From: Mycolicibacterium iranicum
Lineage (GTDB): Bacteria > Actinomycetota > Actinomycetes > Mycobacteriales > Mycobacteriaceae
NCBI RefSeq assembly: GCF_001650495.1
Contig: NZ_LWCS01000031.1
Span: 1 to 64,000 of the forward strand
DNA: 64,000 nt
Direction: 5' to 3'
The translations under genes and the position numbers were made by a program. Within the stretch, counting starts at the first letter, position 1. Each line of letters opens with the position of its first letter. The notes beneath the pieces were generated by a model that made no database searches, had not been told where the DNA came from, and saw only the letters and a list, made by a program, of their open reading frames with translations. Positions 55,066 through 63,888 of the stretch are shown piece after piece.

Positions 55066-56118
55066 TCAGGGCAGGAAGCGCTCCGCGCCCGCCGTCCGCA
55101 CGAAACGGGCACTGTTGGCCTGCCGATAGCCGATCATTCCGCCGCTGAACGTGAGGAACAGCAGGCCGGCGACACCCGGCAGCGCCACTGCCGCGATCTC
55201 GACCAGCGCCGGACTCGTCATGCCGCGTGGATAGGCGCCGACCCGTGGCGACTGTCCGCCGGCAGGTGTTGCGGGCAGCGGGGCGGTGACGCCCGGGGTC
55301 GGCGCGACCGATCCGCGGATCACCGGGGTCCGGACACCGGCGACGCCGGGCTGCACGACACCGGCAGGCACCGCCGCACCTGCGGGAGTGCCCGGCGGGG
55401 TCTTGGTCGGGCGACCCGCAACTGTCGTCGCCCTCGGCACGCTCACCAGCGGGGCCCGGAACACGACCGGTTCGGCCATCGCGCCGCCTCCGCCACCGCC
55501 GCCGGCCGTGGTGGTTCCCGTCGTGGCATCGGCCACCGGGGGTGCCGCCTCCTGAATCCGGAACGCCGGGCCCGGTGCAGGCGCGGGCGCAGGGACGACC
55601 CGCAGTGCCCTGAGGAACTCTTCGAGCGTCGGTACCGGGATCGCGACGGTCGTGTAGAACGTGGACGCAGTCGGCCAGGACCCGGCCGGGATCTCGCCGG
55701 CCGCGGGCAACCGCAACCATGGAATCGTGATCGAGTTCTGGAACTTGGGGACCGTCGCGGGCGGCCGCGGCGGCTCAGGCGTCGACTCTTCGCGGACCTC
55801 GGAATCGCCGCTGTCGATCTGCTCAGGTTCTGGATCGCTGTCGCGGACGATTTCGGGTTCGACGGGATCCTCGGCCGGGCCGGTCTCCGGCGGTTCCTCG
55901 GGTTGCTGTTGCTCTTCGGGCTCGTCCGGGGTCGCCTCGCCGGGGCTTTGCTCGTCCGAGTCGCTGCCTGTATCGCCTGGCTCGTTTGATTCCTGGGTCG
56001 TGGCGTCGCCGTCTCCCGGTTGCGCCACCACAGGCGCCGCAGCGGCCACACCGCCGCATACGAACGTCACGGCAAGCACGCCAGCAACCACACAGGAACG
56101 CAGCGCAGGCCCTACCAT
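55066..56118 (-). CDS. Secreted acidic proline-rich protein with C-terminal GYRQA membrane anchor
   Basis: The roughly 350-residue product has a signal peptide (VVAGVLAVTFVCGGVAAAAP), an acidic Glu/Asp/Pro/Gln-rich stalk of about 90 residues, a moderately conserved middle (PTASTFYTTVAIPVPTLEEFLRALR), a Gly/Pro/Thr-rich part and a C-terminal helix with AALPGVAG-like VALPGVAGLLFL, SGGMIGYRQANSAR and the end ERFLP. The last 50 residues align by eye with the protein at 8619-9554. ATG 56118 or GTG 56124 can start it. Function unknown. Confidence 0.8.
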   Translation of the reverse strand: MVGPALRSCVVAGVLAVTFVCGGVAAAAPVVAQPGDGDATTQESNEPGDTGSDSDEQSPGEATPDEPEEQQQPEEPPETGPAEDPVEPEIVRDSDPEPEQIDSGDSEVREESTPEPPRPPATVPKFQNSITIPWLRLPAAGEIPAGSWPTASTFYTTVAIPVPTLEEFLRALRVVPAPAPAPGPAFRIQEAAPPVADATTGTTTAGGGGGGGAMAEPVVFRAPLVSVPRATTVAGRPTKTPPGTPAGAAVPAGVVQPGVAGVRTPVIRGSVAPTPGVTAPLPATPAGGQSPRVGAYPRGMTSPALVEIAAVALPGVAGLLFLTFSGGMIGYRQANSARFVRTAGAERFLP

Positions 56119-56274
56119 GTGCACCCGATTCCGGAAGTTTCTGTTGCTCGACTAGGGATGAAGCCGCTGCAATTCTAGAACATCGGCGCAAGCCGGCTGC
56201 CCCGAAGCGCATGCTGTGCAAACGCAACTAATCGACAGCCACGTCAGTTAGCCCGCACCAGATAGGGTGCCGTC

Positions 56275-57087
56275 GTGACCAGCGCAAGCACGACACGTGA
56301 CCACGGCGACCCAGGTGACGCACCGACCGTCCCGCCACCGCTCACGGCGCCGGCCGACACCACCCGCCCCTCGGCCGCCGAAGAGGCGCGCACCATCGCC
56401 GCGTCCACCAACAGCGGCACCCTTGCGACGCTGACCGCCGATGGTGACCCGTGGGCGTCGTTCGTCACGTACGGCTTGCTCGACGGCGCACCGGTGCTGT
56501 GTGTGTCCAACCTGGCCGAGCACGGACGCAACCTCGCGGCCGACCCGCGGGCGAGCATTGCGATCCTCGCGCCGGCCGTTGAATCGGATCCCCTCGCCAA
56601 CGCCAGGATCACACTCGCCGGTCGCGTCGAGGCACCCACCGGCGATGAGCGTGACGCCGCGCGGCAGGCACATCTGGCGGCAGTGGCCGCTGCCAAGTAC
56701 TACATCGACTACAGCGACTTCTCGCTGTGGGTGCTGCGCGTGTCGCGGGTCCGCTGGGTGGGCGGCTACGGGCGGATGGACTCGACCGGTGGCGAGGCGT
56801 ACACCGCTGCCGAACCCGACCCCGTGACGCCGCACTCCGCCGCGGCCATCGCCCACCTCAACGCCGACCACGCCGATTCGCTCGTCGCTATGGCGCGCGC
56901 CCTCGGCGGATATCCCGATACGACGGCCGCGACGTGTACGGGCGCCGACCGCTACGGGCTCGATCTGAGGTTGACCACCGACCGGGGCCTGGCCTATACC
57001 CGGATCGGCTATGCCGACCCGATCGATTCGATCGACGAATTACGTTCGGCGACCGTCGAGTTGGCGCGTCGGGCGCGGCAGAGCTGA
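56275..57087 (+). CDS. HugZ-like split-barrel protein with DUF2470 domain
   Basis: The 270-residue protein has a pyridoxamine-oxidase-like split barrel (TNSGTLATLTADGDPWASFVTYGLLDGAPVLCVSNLAEHGRNLAADPRASI, FSLWVLRVSRVRWVGGYGRM) and a C-terminal DUF2470 domain (IAHLNADHADSLVAMARALGG, GADRYGLDLRL). This is the HugZ layout, a heme-degrading family; cofactor use in mycobacteria varies. TAGGGT ends 6 nt before the GTG, predicting a leaderless mRNA. Confidence 0.88.
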   Translation: MTSASTTRDHGDPGDAPTVPPPLTAPADTTRPSAAEEARTIAASTNSGTLATLTADGDPWASFVTYGLLDGAPVLCVSNLAEHGRNLAADPRASIAILAPAVESDPLANARITLAGRVEAPTGDERDAARQAHLAAVAAAKYYIDYSDFSLWVLRVSRVRWVGGYGRMDSTGGEAYTAAEPDPVTPHSAAAIAHLNADHADSLVAMARALGGYPDTTAATCTGADRYGLDLRLTTDRGLAYTRIGYADPIDSIDELRSATVELARRARQS

Positions 57088-57100
57088 ATAGGATATCGGC

Positions 57101-57670
57101 GTGTCCCACCGCTCAGAGACCTGGCAAGCCGCATTCGACCTGATCCGCACGCGCGGGCACGAGCGTCGTGAGGAGCCCTTCAGGCTCGCCAGCGGTCAGC
57201 TCAGCCACGACTACATCGACGGCAAGTACGCCGTCGACACCGGTGCACGGCTGACGATCGTGTCCAGGGCGGTCGCCGATCTGGCCGCGGAGAACGGCAT
57301 CGAGTTCGATGCCGTCGGCGGGCTGACGATGGGGGCCGACCCCCTCGCCCACGGTGTCGCGATGGTGACCGGCAAAGCCTGGTTCTCGGTCCGCAAGGAA
57401 CAGAAGAAACGCGGACGCGAGCAGTGGGTCGAGGGAACCCGGCTGGAGGCGGGCACCAAGGTGCTGCTCGTCGACGACGTGATCAGCACAGGCGGCTCGA
57501 CGGAGCTCGCGCTCGAGCGGATCGAACCGCTCGGCGTCGTCGTCACCGGAGTCATCCCGATGGTCGACCGCGGTGACGTCGCCGCGGGCCGCTTCGCCGA
57601 ACGCAATGTCCCGTTCCACGCGCTGGTCACGTACCGCGACCTCGGAATCGAGCCCGTGAAGGACGTGTGA
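57101..57670 (+). CDS. pyrE: Orotate phosphoribosyltransferase-like protein
   Basis: The 189-residue protein has the PRPP motif VLLVDDVISTGGSTELAL and the PyrE-style start of the fold, FRLASGQLSHDYIDGKYAV and GGLTMGADPLAHGVAMVTGK, with the flexible Lys-rich loop VRKEQKKRGRE. It would convert orotate to OMP; a paralogous phosphoribosyltransferase with another base is possible. TAGGAT ends 6 nt before the GTG. It ends 6 nt from the convergent ABC ATPase gene. Confidence 0.88.
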   Translation: MSHRSETWQAAFDLIRTRGHERREEPFRLASGQLSHDYIDGKYAVDTGARLTIVSRAVADLAAENGIEFDAVGGLTMGADPLAHGVAMVTGKAWFSVRKEQKKRGREQWVEGTRLEAGTKVLLVDDVISTGGSTELALERIEPLGVVVTGVIPMVDRGDVAAGRFAERNVPFHALVTYRDLGIEPVKDV

Positions 57671-57676
57671 CCCCTC

Positions 57677-58714
57677 CTAGGGCGACGTGACGAGGACCGC
57701 GGTTGGTTCGAGTCCCACGGTGACCTTGTCACCGGACGCGAGTCCCCGGGCCTCGGAACTGGCCATCTGGGCGCTGATCGCCGACCCGTCGGGCAGCGTC
57801 ATGTTGACCCTGGAGATCGCGCCGAGGAACGACACCGACGCCACGGTCGACGTCCCGGCCGGATCGCGTGTCACGGTGACCACTTCGGGCCGCACCATTG
57901 CCACCCCGTCCCCCTCGACGGATCCGGCGAGCGCAGGCACCGACACCCCGAGCAGCGACGCCGTACCACCCGAAACCGTGGCCGGCACTTTGTTGTTCAG
58001 CCCGACGAAGTCCGCCACGAACGGTGTTGCCGGGTTGGCGTAGAGCTCAGCGGGCGCTGCGAGTTGCTCCAGCTTGCCTTGACTCATCACCCCGACACGA
58101 TCGGCGACCGCCAGCGCCTCCTCCTGGTCGTGGGTGACGAACAACGTCGTCGTCCCGACCTCGAGCTGCACGCGCCGGATCTCCTCGCGCAACTGCGTGC
58201 GCACCTTGGCGTCCAGCGCCGACAGCGGTTCGTCGAGCAACAGCACCCTCGGCTGGATCGCCAGCGCCCGAGCCAGCGCGACCCTCTGCTGCTGGCCGCC
58301 GGACAACTCTTTGGCGTAGCGGCCGCCCAGCGCACCCAGCCCCACCAGATCGAGCATCTCGGAAGCTCGGGAGAGCCTGTCCTGCTTGCCTTTTCCGCGC
58401 ATCTTCAGTCCGAACGCGACGTTGTCGAGAACCGTCAGATGCGGAAACAAGCTGTAGGCCTGGAACACCATGCCCATGTCGCGCTTGCTGGCGGCCACCC
58501 GACTGACGTCGACGCCACCCACCGCCACGGTTCCCGACGTCGCCTCGTCGAGGCCGGCAAGGATACGCAGCGCCGTGGTCTTCCCGCAGCCAGACGGGCC
58601 GAGCAGGGCGACCATCTCCCCCGGCTCGATGTGCAATGTGAGCCCGTCGAGTGCCCGGGTGGTCCCGTACACGCGGGTGAGATCGGTCAACTCGACTGCG
58701 ACACCGCTTGTCAT
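57677..58714 (-). CDS. ABC importer ATPase (PotA/Fbp/PhnT type)
   Basis: The 345-residue ATPase has Walker A GPSGCGKTT, Q-loop FQAYSLFPH, signature LSGGQQQR, Walker B VLLLDEP and H-loop VTHDQEEA, then a C-terminal TOBE/OB regulatory part (VRPEVVTVTRD). It powers the importer encoded just upstream; its ATG overlaps the permease stop by 4 nt. The family includes polyamine, iron(III) and 2-aminoethylphosphonate importers. Confidence 0.95.
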   Translation of the reverse strand: MTSGVAVELTDLTRVYGTTRALDGLTLHIEPGEMVALLGPSGCGKTTALRILAGLDEATSGTVAVGGVDVSRVAASKRDMGMVFQAYSLFPHLTVLDNVAFGLKMRGKGKQDRLSRASEMLDLVGLGALGGRYAKELSGGQQQRVALARALAIQPRVLLLDEPLSALDAKVRTQLREEIRRVQLEVGTTTLFVTHDQEEALAVADRVGVMSQGKLEQLAAPAELYANPATPFVADFVGLNNKVPATVSGGTASLLGVSVPALAGSVEGDGVAMVRPEVVTVTRDPAGTSTVASVSFLGAISRVNMTLPDGSAISAQMASSEARGLASGDKVTVGLEPTAVLVTSP

Positions 58715-59502
58715 GTCGTCACCCCCGGGGTTCGTCCGCCTCGTCGGTGCCCGCGCGTGACCAGCGACAGGATGAGCAGCAGCGCAAACCCGAACAGCAG
58801 TGTGGCCAGCGAGGCCGCCACCGACGTCGGACCGTCGCTCTTGCCGATCAGCACGATCTGTACCTGCAGTGTCTCGTAGCCGGACAGCGACGCGATGGTG
58901 TACTCACCGAGCACCACCGCGATGGAAATGAATGCGGCCGAGAGGATCCCCGACCAGATGTTGGGCACCACCACCCGGGTGATGGTCGTCAGCCACCCCG
59001 CTCCCAGGGAGCGTGCGGCCTCCGACAGCGTCTGCAGATCGATCGACGACAGGGCCGCATCGATGGCGCGGTAGGCGAACGGCAGCACCAGGATCACGTA
59101 GACGAAGGTCAGCGTCAGCGCCGATTCTCCGAGGAAGTACGTCACCCACAGGTAGACGTTGCGCAGTCCGACCACGATCACCAATGCCGGAATGGTCAAA
59201 GGCAGCAGGCATAAGAATTCGAGGACTCGACCCATGAACTGCGCGCGCAGCCGCACCCAGATCATCGTCGGGACGAGGAGCACCAGCATCGCTGCCACGG
59301 TGAAGACGGCGAGCAGCAGCGACACGATGATCGACTGGTACAGCGCCTCATTGGACACCAGGTTGGCCCACGCCTGCCACGTGCGACCGCCCGCCATCAG
59401 GTTGCGGGTGGAGAAGTCGGCCATCGCGAACAGCGGGAAGAGGAAGAACAGGCCGAAGATCACCCAAAGTGCTCCGCGCACAAGCCGCGTCATGACAGCC
59501 AC
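58711..59502 (-). CDS. ABC importer permease 2
   Basis: The 263-residue protein has six helices and the EAA-type coupling loop EAARSLGAGWLTTITRVVVPNIWSG that contacts the ATPase. It pairs with the permease at 59490. The genes overlap by 13 nt. Confidence 0.93.
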   Translation of the reverse strand: MAVMTRLVRGALWVIFGLFFLFPLFAMADFSTRNLMAGGRTWQAWANLVSNEALYQSIIVSLLLAVFTVAAMLVLLVPTMIWVRLRAQFMGRVLEFLCLLPLTIPALVIVVGLRNVYLWVTYFLGESALTLTFVYVILVLPFAYRAIDAALSSIDLQTLSEAARSLGAGWLTTITRVVVPNIWSGILSAAFISIAVVLGEYTIASLSGYETLQVQIVLIGKSDGPTSVAASLATLLFGFALLLILSLVTRGHRRGGRTPGVTT

Positions 59503-60350
59503 CGCGAACTGCGACGTACCAACAGGTTGTAGGCGACCATGACCACCGCCACGACGACGATCATCTCCAGCGCCAGCGCGTAGGCGAATCCGGCCTGCCC
59601 GAGCACCACCTCGCTGACCAGCGAGGCCCGGATCAGCAGCGGCAGGATCGGGCTGCCCTGGCTGACCAGGGCAGCCGCGGTCGCGTACGCGGCAAAAGCG
59701 TTGGCGAACAACAACAGCGCCGAGCCCAGAAACGCCGGTGTCAGCAGCGGGATCGCCACCTCACGCCAGTACGCGAATGTCGACGCCCCGAGACTGACCG
59801 CCGCCTCCCGCCACTGGTCACGCAGGCCCTCCAGCGCCGGGACGAACACGATCACCATGAGGGGGATCTGGAAGTAGGTGTAGACGAGGATCAGACCGGA
59901 AAGGCTGTACAGCCAGCCAGAGCCTGCGAGGTTGAACCCGAACGCCTGCTGCACCCACAGGGTCAGCACCCCGTTCAGCCCGACGGTGGCCAGGAACGCG
60001 AATGCCAGTGCCACGCCGCCGAACTGGGCGAGCACGCTGCACAGCGCCAGCACTCCGCGCCGGATCATCGACGTAGGGGGGCTGCTGACGATCAGCCAGG
60101 CCATGACCGCACCGAGGAACGCGCCCAGCAGCGCCGTCGCCCCGGACAGCAGCACGCTGTTGGCCAGCGCGGTGAGCGCAGTCCCGGTGAACAGTGCGGC
60201 AATGCGCTCCAGCGAGAACACCCCGTCGACGTACACCGAGCTGACCACGACCGTGATCGTCGGGATGATCAGAAAGATCAGCACGACGATCAGGAACGGC
60301 AGCAGCGGAAGGGAATCCCGCAGCCGCCTGGCCAGGCTCACATCAGCCAA
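59490..60350 (-). CDS. ABC importer permease 1
   Basis: The 286-residue protein has six to seven helices and the coupling loop REAAVSLGASTFAYWREVAIPLLTPAF. It overlaps the stop of the binding-protein gene by 8 nt and the next permease by 13 nt, so the four genes are one operon. Confidence 0.93.
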   Translation of the reverse strand: MADVSLARRLRDSLPLLPFLIVVLIFLIIPTITVVVSSVYVDGVFSLERIAALFTGTALTALANSVLLSGATALLGAFLGAVMAWLIVSSPPTSMIRRGVLALCSVLAQFGGVALAFAFLATVGLNGVLTLWVQQAFGFNLAGSGWLYSLSGLILVYTYFQIPLMVIVFVPALEGLRDQWREAAVSLGASTFAYWREVAIPLLTPAFLGSALLLFANAFAAYATAAALVSQGSPILPLLIRASLVSEVVLGQAGFAYALALEMIVVVAVVMVAYNLLVRRSSRWLS

Positions 60351-61470
60351 CAGCGGCCGCCCAGTTCTGGGCCAGATACTGCGAGGCGGCTTCGGTCTGC
60401 GCAGGCGTCGGCACGGTCACCGGCCCGTCGACGACGGGCAGCGACGCCGCGACCGTCGGATCGAGGGTGCCGTCGGCGGCCATGTTGTCGGCGCGCACCG
60501 GCCGAACCCCGCCCTGGGCGTAGAGGTTCTGACCCTCGTCGCTGTAGAGGAACTCCTGCCACAGCCGCGCGGCGGCGGGGTGGGGCGCGTCTTTGCTGAT
60601 GGCCTGATAGTAGTAACCCGCGACGGGATACTCGGGCGGCACGACGACGGTCCAGGACGGCAGCTTCTTCGTCTCGGCGGCGTTGGTGTAATTCCAGTCG
60701 ATGACGACCGGGGTCTGCCCGGACTCGATGGTCGCTGGCGTCGGGTCGACGGGCAGAAAGTTGCCCGCTTCCTTGAGCTTGCGGAAGAACTCGACGCCGG
60801 GAGCGATGTCGTCGACCGAACCACCTTGGGAGAGCGCCACCATCAGCACACCGGAGAACGCCGCACCGGCCTGGGTCGGGTCACCGTTGAGCGCCACCTT
60901 GCCCTGATACTCGGGCTTGAGGAGGTCGTTGACACTCGTCACCGGAGGCACTTTCGACGCATCGAAGCCGATCGACATGTAGCCGCCGTAGTCGTTGACC
61001 CAGGTGCCGTCGGCGTCTTTGAACGCCGCGGGGATGTCGTCGAACGTCTCCACCTTGTACGGCGCGAACAGCGACGTGTTGGCCAACGCGACGGACTGCC
61101 CGAGGTCGAACACGTCGGGTGCGCTGCTGCGGCCCTTCTGCTGGTTGGCGGCGTTGATCTCGTCCTGGCTCGACGCATCGGGCTGCGCGGAGTTGACCTT
61201 GATTCCGTACTTGTCGGAGAAAGCCTTGATGATCGCCCCGTAGTTCGCCCAATCCGGCGGCAGCGCAATCACATTGAGCTCACCCTCAGCCTTGGCGGCC
61301 TCGATGAGTCCCTCCATGCCGCCGAAGTCCTCGGCCGAGGTCGCCTCGGCGGCGTTCACACCCGACTCGGTCTGCGCGCCGGCGCTCTCCCTCTCCGGCG
61401 GCGCGCAGGCGACCGCGCCGGTGACGAGGAGTGCGCTGAGCGTGGCGGTGAGGACTCTGGAGAAGGGCAT
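60343..61470 (-). CDS. Lipoprotein substrate-binding protein of the ABC importer
   Basis: The 375-residue protein has a lipoprotein signal ending TGAVACAPPE and a type-II periplasmic binding fold (GELNVIALPPDWANYGAIIKAF, DVFDLGQSVALANTSLFAPY, YQGKVALNGDPTQAGAAFSG, PVAGYYYQAISKDAPHP). The ligand cannot be set from sequence; neighbours in fold bind iron, phosphonates or polyamines. ATG 61470 is chosen because the signal peptide begins there. Confidence 0.92.
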   Translation of the reverse strand: MPFSRVLTATLSALLVTGAVACAPPERESAGAQTESGVNAAEATSAEDFGGMEGLIEAAKAEGELNVIALPPDWANYGAIIKAFSDKYGIKVNSAQPDASSQDEINAANQQKGRSSAPDVFDLGQSVALANTSLFAPYKVETFDDIPAAFKDADGTWVNDYGGYMSIGFDASKVPPVTSVNDLLKPEYQGKVALNGDPTQAGAAFSGVLMVALSQGGSVDDIAPGVEFFRKLKEAGNFLPVDPTPATIESGQTPVVIDWNYTNAAETKKLPSWTVVVPPEYPVAGYYYQAISKDAPHPAAARLWQEFLYSDEGQNLYAQGGVRPVRADNMAADGTLDPTVAASLPVVDGPVTVPTPAQTEAASQYLAQNWAAAVG

Positions 61471-61578
61471 GCCGAACCTTCCGATGGGCAGGAGGCCGCG
61501 CAGTGGCCCGGCGGTTATCGCCGCACTACTGCGGGGTGAATGAATCCAACCAGCAGAGCGCAACCCTACCCTGGTTGT

Positions 61579-62007
61579 ATGCCTGCACCCGATGGGTTCG
61601 ACGCTGCTGCCGCGTTCTCCGCCGCCCCCGTGGCGATGCTCGCGACAGCCGGTGCCGACGCTGTTCCGCACCTCGTTCCGGTGGTGTTCGCCGTACCCGA
61701 GCACCGCCCCGACATCCTCTACACCGCGGTCGACGCGAAACCCAAGTCCACGCAACGGCTCCGTCGGCTGGTCAACATCGAGGACAATCCCGCCGTCACC
61801 CTGCTCGTCGACCACTACGACGACGACTGGTCGCAGCTGTGGTGGGTGCGCGCCGACGGGCTGGCGACCATTCACGGCAGCGGGGTGGAGATGGCGACCG
61901 GTTACGCCCTGCTACGCGCGAAGTATCCCCAGTATCAGCGGATCGAACTCGACGGCCCGGTGGTCACCGTCGAGATTCGTCGGTGGACATCCTGGCATGG
62001 GGGTTAA
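61579..62007 (+). CDS. TIGR03668-type PPOX-class F420-dependent oxidoreductase
   Basis: The 142-residue split-barrel protein starts MPAPDGFDAAAAFSAAPVAMLATAGADAVPHLVPVVFAV and has VDAKPKSTQRLRRLVNIEDNPAVTLLVDHYDDDW with WVRADGLATI and the final RIELDGPVVTVEIRRWTSW. This fits the TIGR03668 F420 group. TACCCT ends 6 nt before the ATG, predicting a leaderless mRNA. Confidence 0.9.
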   Translation: MPAPDGFDAAAAFSAAPVAMLATAGADAVPHLVPVVFAVPEHRPDILYTAVDAKPKSTQRLRRLVNIEDNPAVTLLVDHYDDDWSQLWWVRADGLATIHGSGVEMATGYALLRAKYPQYQRIELDGPVVTVEIRRWTSWHGG

Positions 62008-62092
62008 CCGGTAGTCCGACGTCCGGTTCTCCGGAACGGATTGGAGGGCCAGCAGGGCAGACCCGGCGCACCGCGAGCGCGAGAGTGTGTCC

Positions 62093-62659
62093 ATGCCCCA
62101 TGACGAACTCCTCGCCCACCGTTTCGAACGCGATGCCGTTCCGCTGTTCGCCGAGCTCTACCGGCACGCCTTCAAGTTCACCCGCGACCACGCCGACGCT
62201 GAAGACCTTCTGCAGGAGACCGCGGCGAAGGCCTACGCCGCCTTCGGCAGCTTCCAGGAAGGCACCAACCTGATCGGGTGGCTGTACCGCATCATGCACA
62301 ACACCCACATCAACGCCTACCGCCGACAGCAGCACCGCCCGGCGTTGCAGTTCACCGACGAGTTCAGCGACGGTCAGCTGCTCGAACAGGGCACCGAGGC
62401 GGGGTCCACCGAGGATGTCGTGCTGGCCGCGACGGCCGACCCGGTGGTCGCGGCGGCGATGCGTGCACTGCCCGAAAAGTACCGCACGGCGGTCTATTAC
62501 GCCGACATCGAAGGACGGAAGTTCAAGGAGATCGCCGCACTGCTCAACGTGCCGATCGGCACGGTGATGTCTCGGCTGCACCGCGGCCGCAAGCAGCTCC
62601 GCGCCGTGCTGACCGACCTCGCGCTGACCCGGGGCTATCCCCTGCCCGACGCCGCGTGA
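62093..62659 (+). CDS. ECF sigma factor of the SigH/SigR type, no anti-sigma gene beside it
   Basis: The 188-residue factor has region 2 (HRFERDAVPLFAELYRHAFKFTRDHADAEDLLQETAAKAYAAF, LIGWLYRIMHNTHINAYRR) and region 4 (LPEKYRTAVYYADIEGRKFKEIAALLNVPIGTVMSRLHRGRKQLR), very close in style to M. tuberculosis SigH. SigH is normally followed by the zinc anti-sigma RshA; here the next gene is a convergent transporter. ATG 62093 has GAGAG upstream; GTG 62087 is an alternative. Confidence 0.92.
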   Translation: MPHDELLAHRFERDAVPLFAELYRHAFKFTRDHADAEDLLQETAAKAYAAFGSFQEGTNLIGWLYRIMHNTHINAYRRQQHRPALQFTDEFSDGQLLEQGTEAGSTEDVVLAATADPVVAAAMRALPEKYRTAVYYADIEGRKFKEIAALLNVPIGTVMSRLHRGRKQLRAVLTDLALTRGYPLPDAA

Positions 62660-63543
62660 GCCGACTCCTCGCCGCCGCTGAGGCTTTCCTCGTAGGCACC
62701 TTCGTCGCGGCCCAGCGCGATGGTGCCAGCGGCCATCGCGATCGTCGACATCACGAGCGCAACGGCGTCCCATCGCCCGACGTCGAGCTGCTCACCGAGC
62801 ACCACCGCACCCAGGATGACCGCGATCACCGGCTCCAGAACGAGCATGGTCGGCACCGAGGTCTGCAGAGAACCCGCGTGGAACGCCGACTGCTGCAACA
62901 GCATGGCGACGACCCCGAGCAATGCCAGCAGGTAGAGAACAGGCGTCGTCAGGACGGCGACCAGGCCCTCGTGGGTCAGCATGTGCATGACGAGTTTCGT
63001 CAGCACCGCCACCACACCGAACAGCACGCCGACCGCGACAGCGAGCAGGACGGCGCGGATCCAGCCGATGATGCGCGTCGCGACGATCACGCACGCCAGG
63101 ACCGCCACCGTGCACACGATGGCCACCACGGTCGATGTCGTCAGCGAGGCTTCGTAGTCACCGGGGCTGGCCTTGGCGAGCACCACGAACACTGCGAGCG
63201 CAAGGGTGAGCAGCACCGCCCACGCCCATTCGCCGCGCGTCACCCTGCGGTGCGCCATTCGTGCGCTCAGAGGAAGGGCGAACAGCAGCGCCGAGACGAG
63301 GATGGGCTGCACGAGCAGCAGTGAGCCGTTGGCCAGCGCGAGTGCCTGGAAGACGAAGCCTGCGATGGCCGACGCGGTGCCCGCCCACCAGAGCGGTCTG
63401 CGGAGCAGCGTCCGGAACATGGCGGTGCTGATTCCGTCTTCGGCCGGAACGTCGAGGGTGGCGCGCTGGCGGACGACGATGCCGACAGCGAGAAACACCG
63501 CAGCCAGGAATGCCAGCAGGACGGTAAGACCATGGCCGATCAC
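62635..63543 (-). CDS. DMT/EamA-type membrane transporter
   Basis: The product has about nine to ten short hydrophobic helices (LTVLLAFLAAVFLAVGIVVRQ, VPTMLVLEPVIAVILGAVVLGE is the typical EamA ending). These proteins move small metabolites. The start at GTG 63543 is chosen because related proteins begin just before the first helix; ATG 63561 is also open. Its end overlaps the sigma factor gene by 25 nt. Confidence 0.85.
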   Translation of the reverse strand: MIGHGLTVLLAFLAAVFLAVGIVVRQRATLDVPAEDGISTAMFRTLLRRPLWWAGTASAIAGFVFQALALANGSLLLVQPILVSALLFALPLSARMAHRRVTRGEWAWAVLLTLALAVFVVLAKASPGDYEASLTTSTVVAIVCTVAVLACVIVATRIIGWIRAVLLAVAVGVLFGVVAVLTKLVMHMLTHEGLVAVLTTPVLYLLALLGVVAMLLQQSAFHAGSLQTSVPTMLVLEPVIAVILGAVVLGEQLDVGRWDAVALVMSTIAMAAGTIALGRDEGAYEESLSGGEESAHAASGRG

Positions 63544-63588
63544 TGCACAAGGACAGCACACATCACAGCGCAGCGCCCAGTCCGGCAG

Positions 63589-63888
63589 CTAGGAGGCTTC
63601 CCGACCACCGACCACCTTGAGTCGGGGCGGTTGCGTGGGCTGCTCACGACTCTCCGGACCGATCTTGTTGGTGACTCCGGCGACCACCGAGTCGACGCGG
63701 TGGACCGCGCGATCGCACATCCCGCGCACGCGGTCACCCGCGCTGTCGACGGCGGTGTCGACATCATCGGCAGCGCTGAGCAGATACGCGCGCACGTTGA
63801 CGCGGAACCGCTCGCCTGCATGTCGCAACCGGCGCCGGAGCCGGTCGTCCACCTCGACGGTGACGTAGGGCAACACCTGAAGCTTCAT
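63589..63888 (-). CDS. Small helical protein (99 aa), unknown function
   Basis: The product starts MKLQVLPYVTVEVDDRLRRRLRHAGERFRVNVRAYLLSAADD and continues as an amphipathic helix (VDTAVDSAGDRVRGMCDRAVHRVDSVVAGV) with a polar tail. No family is recognised. Its ATG overlaps the stop of the upstream transporter (ATGA), so both are on one transcript. Confidence 0.65.
   Translation of the reverse strand: MKLQVLPYVTVEVDDRLRRRLRHAGERFRVNVRAYLLSAADDVDTAVDSAGDRVRGMCDRAVHRVDSVVAGVTNKIGPESREQPTQPPRLKVVGGREAS

Noticed and set aside
53616..55148. 510-codon plus-strand frame opposite maltokinase
   Set aside because: The minus strand has the kinase catalytic motifs; the plus frame is an antisense shadow.
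57697..57725. GGTTCGAGTCCC, a tRNA T-loop look-alike
   Set aside because: It lies inside the C-terminal coding part of the ABC ATPase and no acceptor or anticodon arm can be drawn around it. I found no tRNA in the window.
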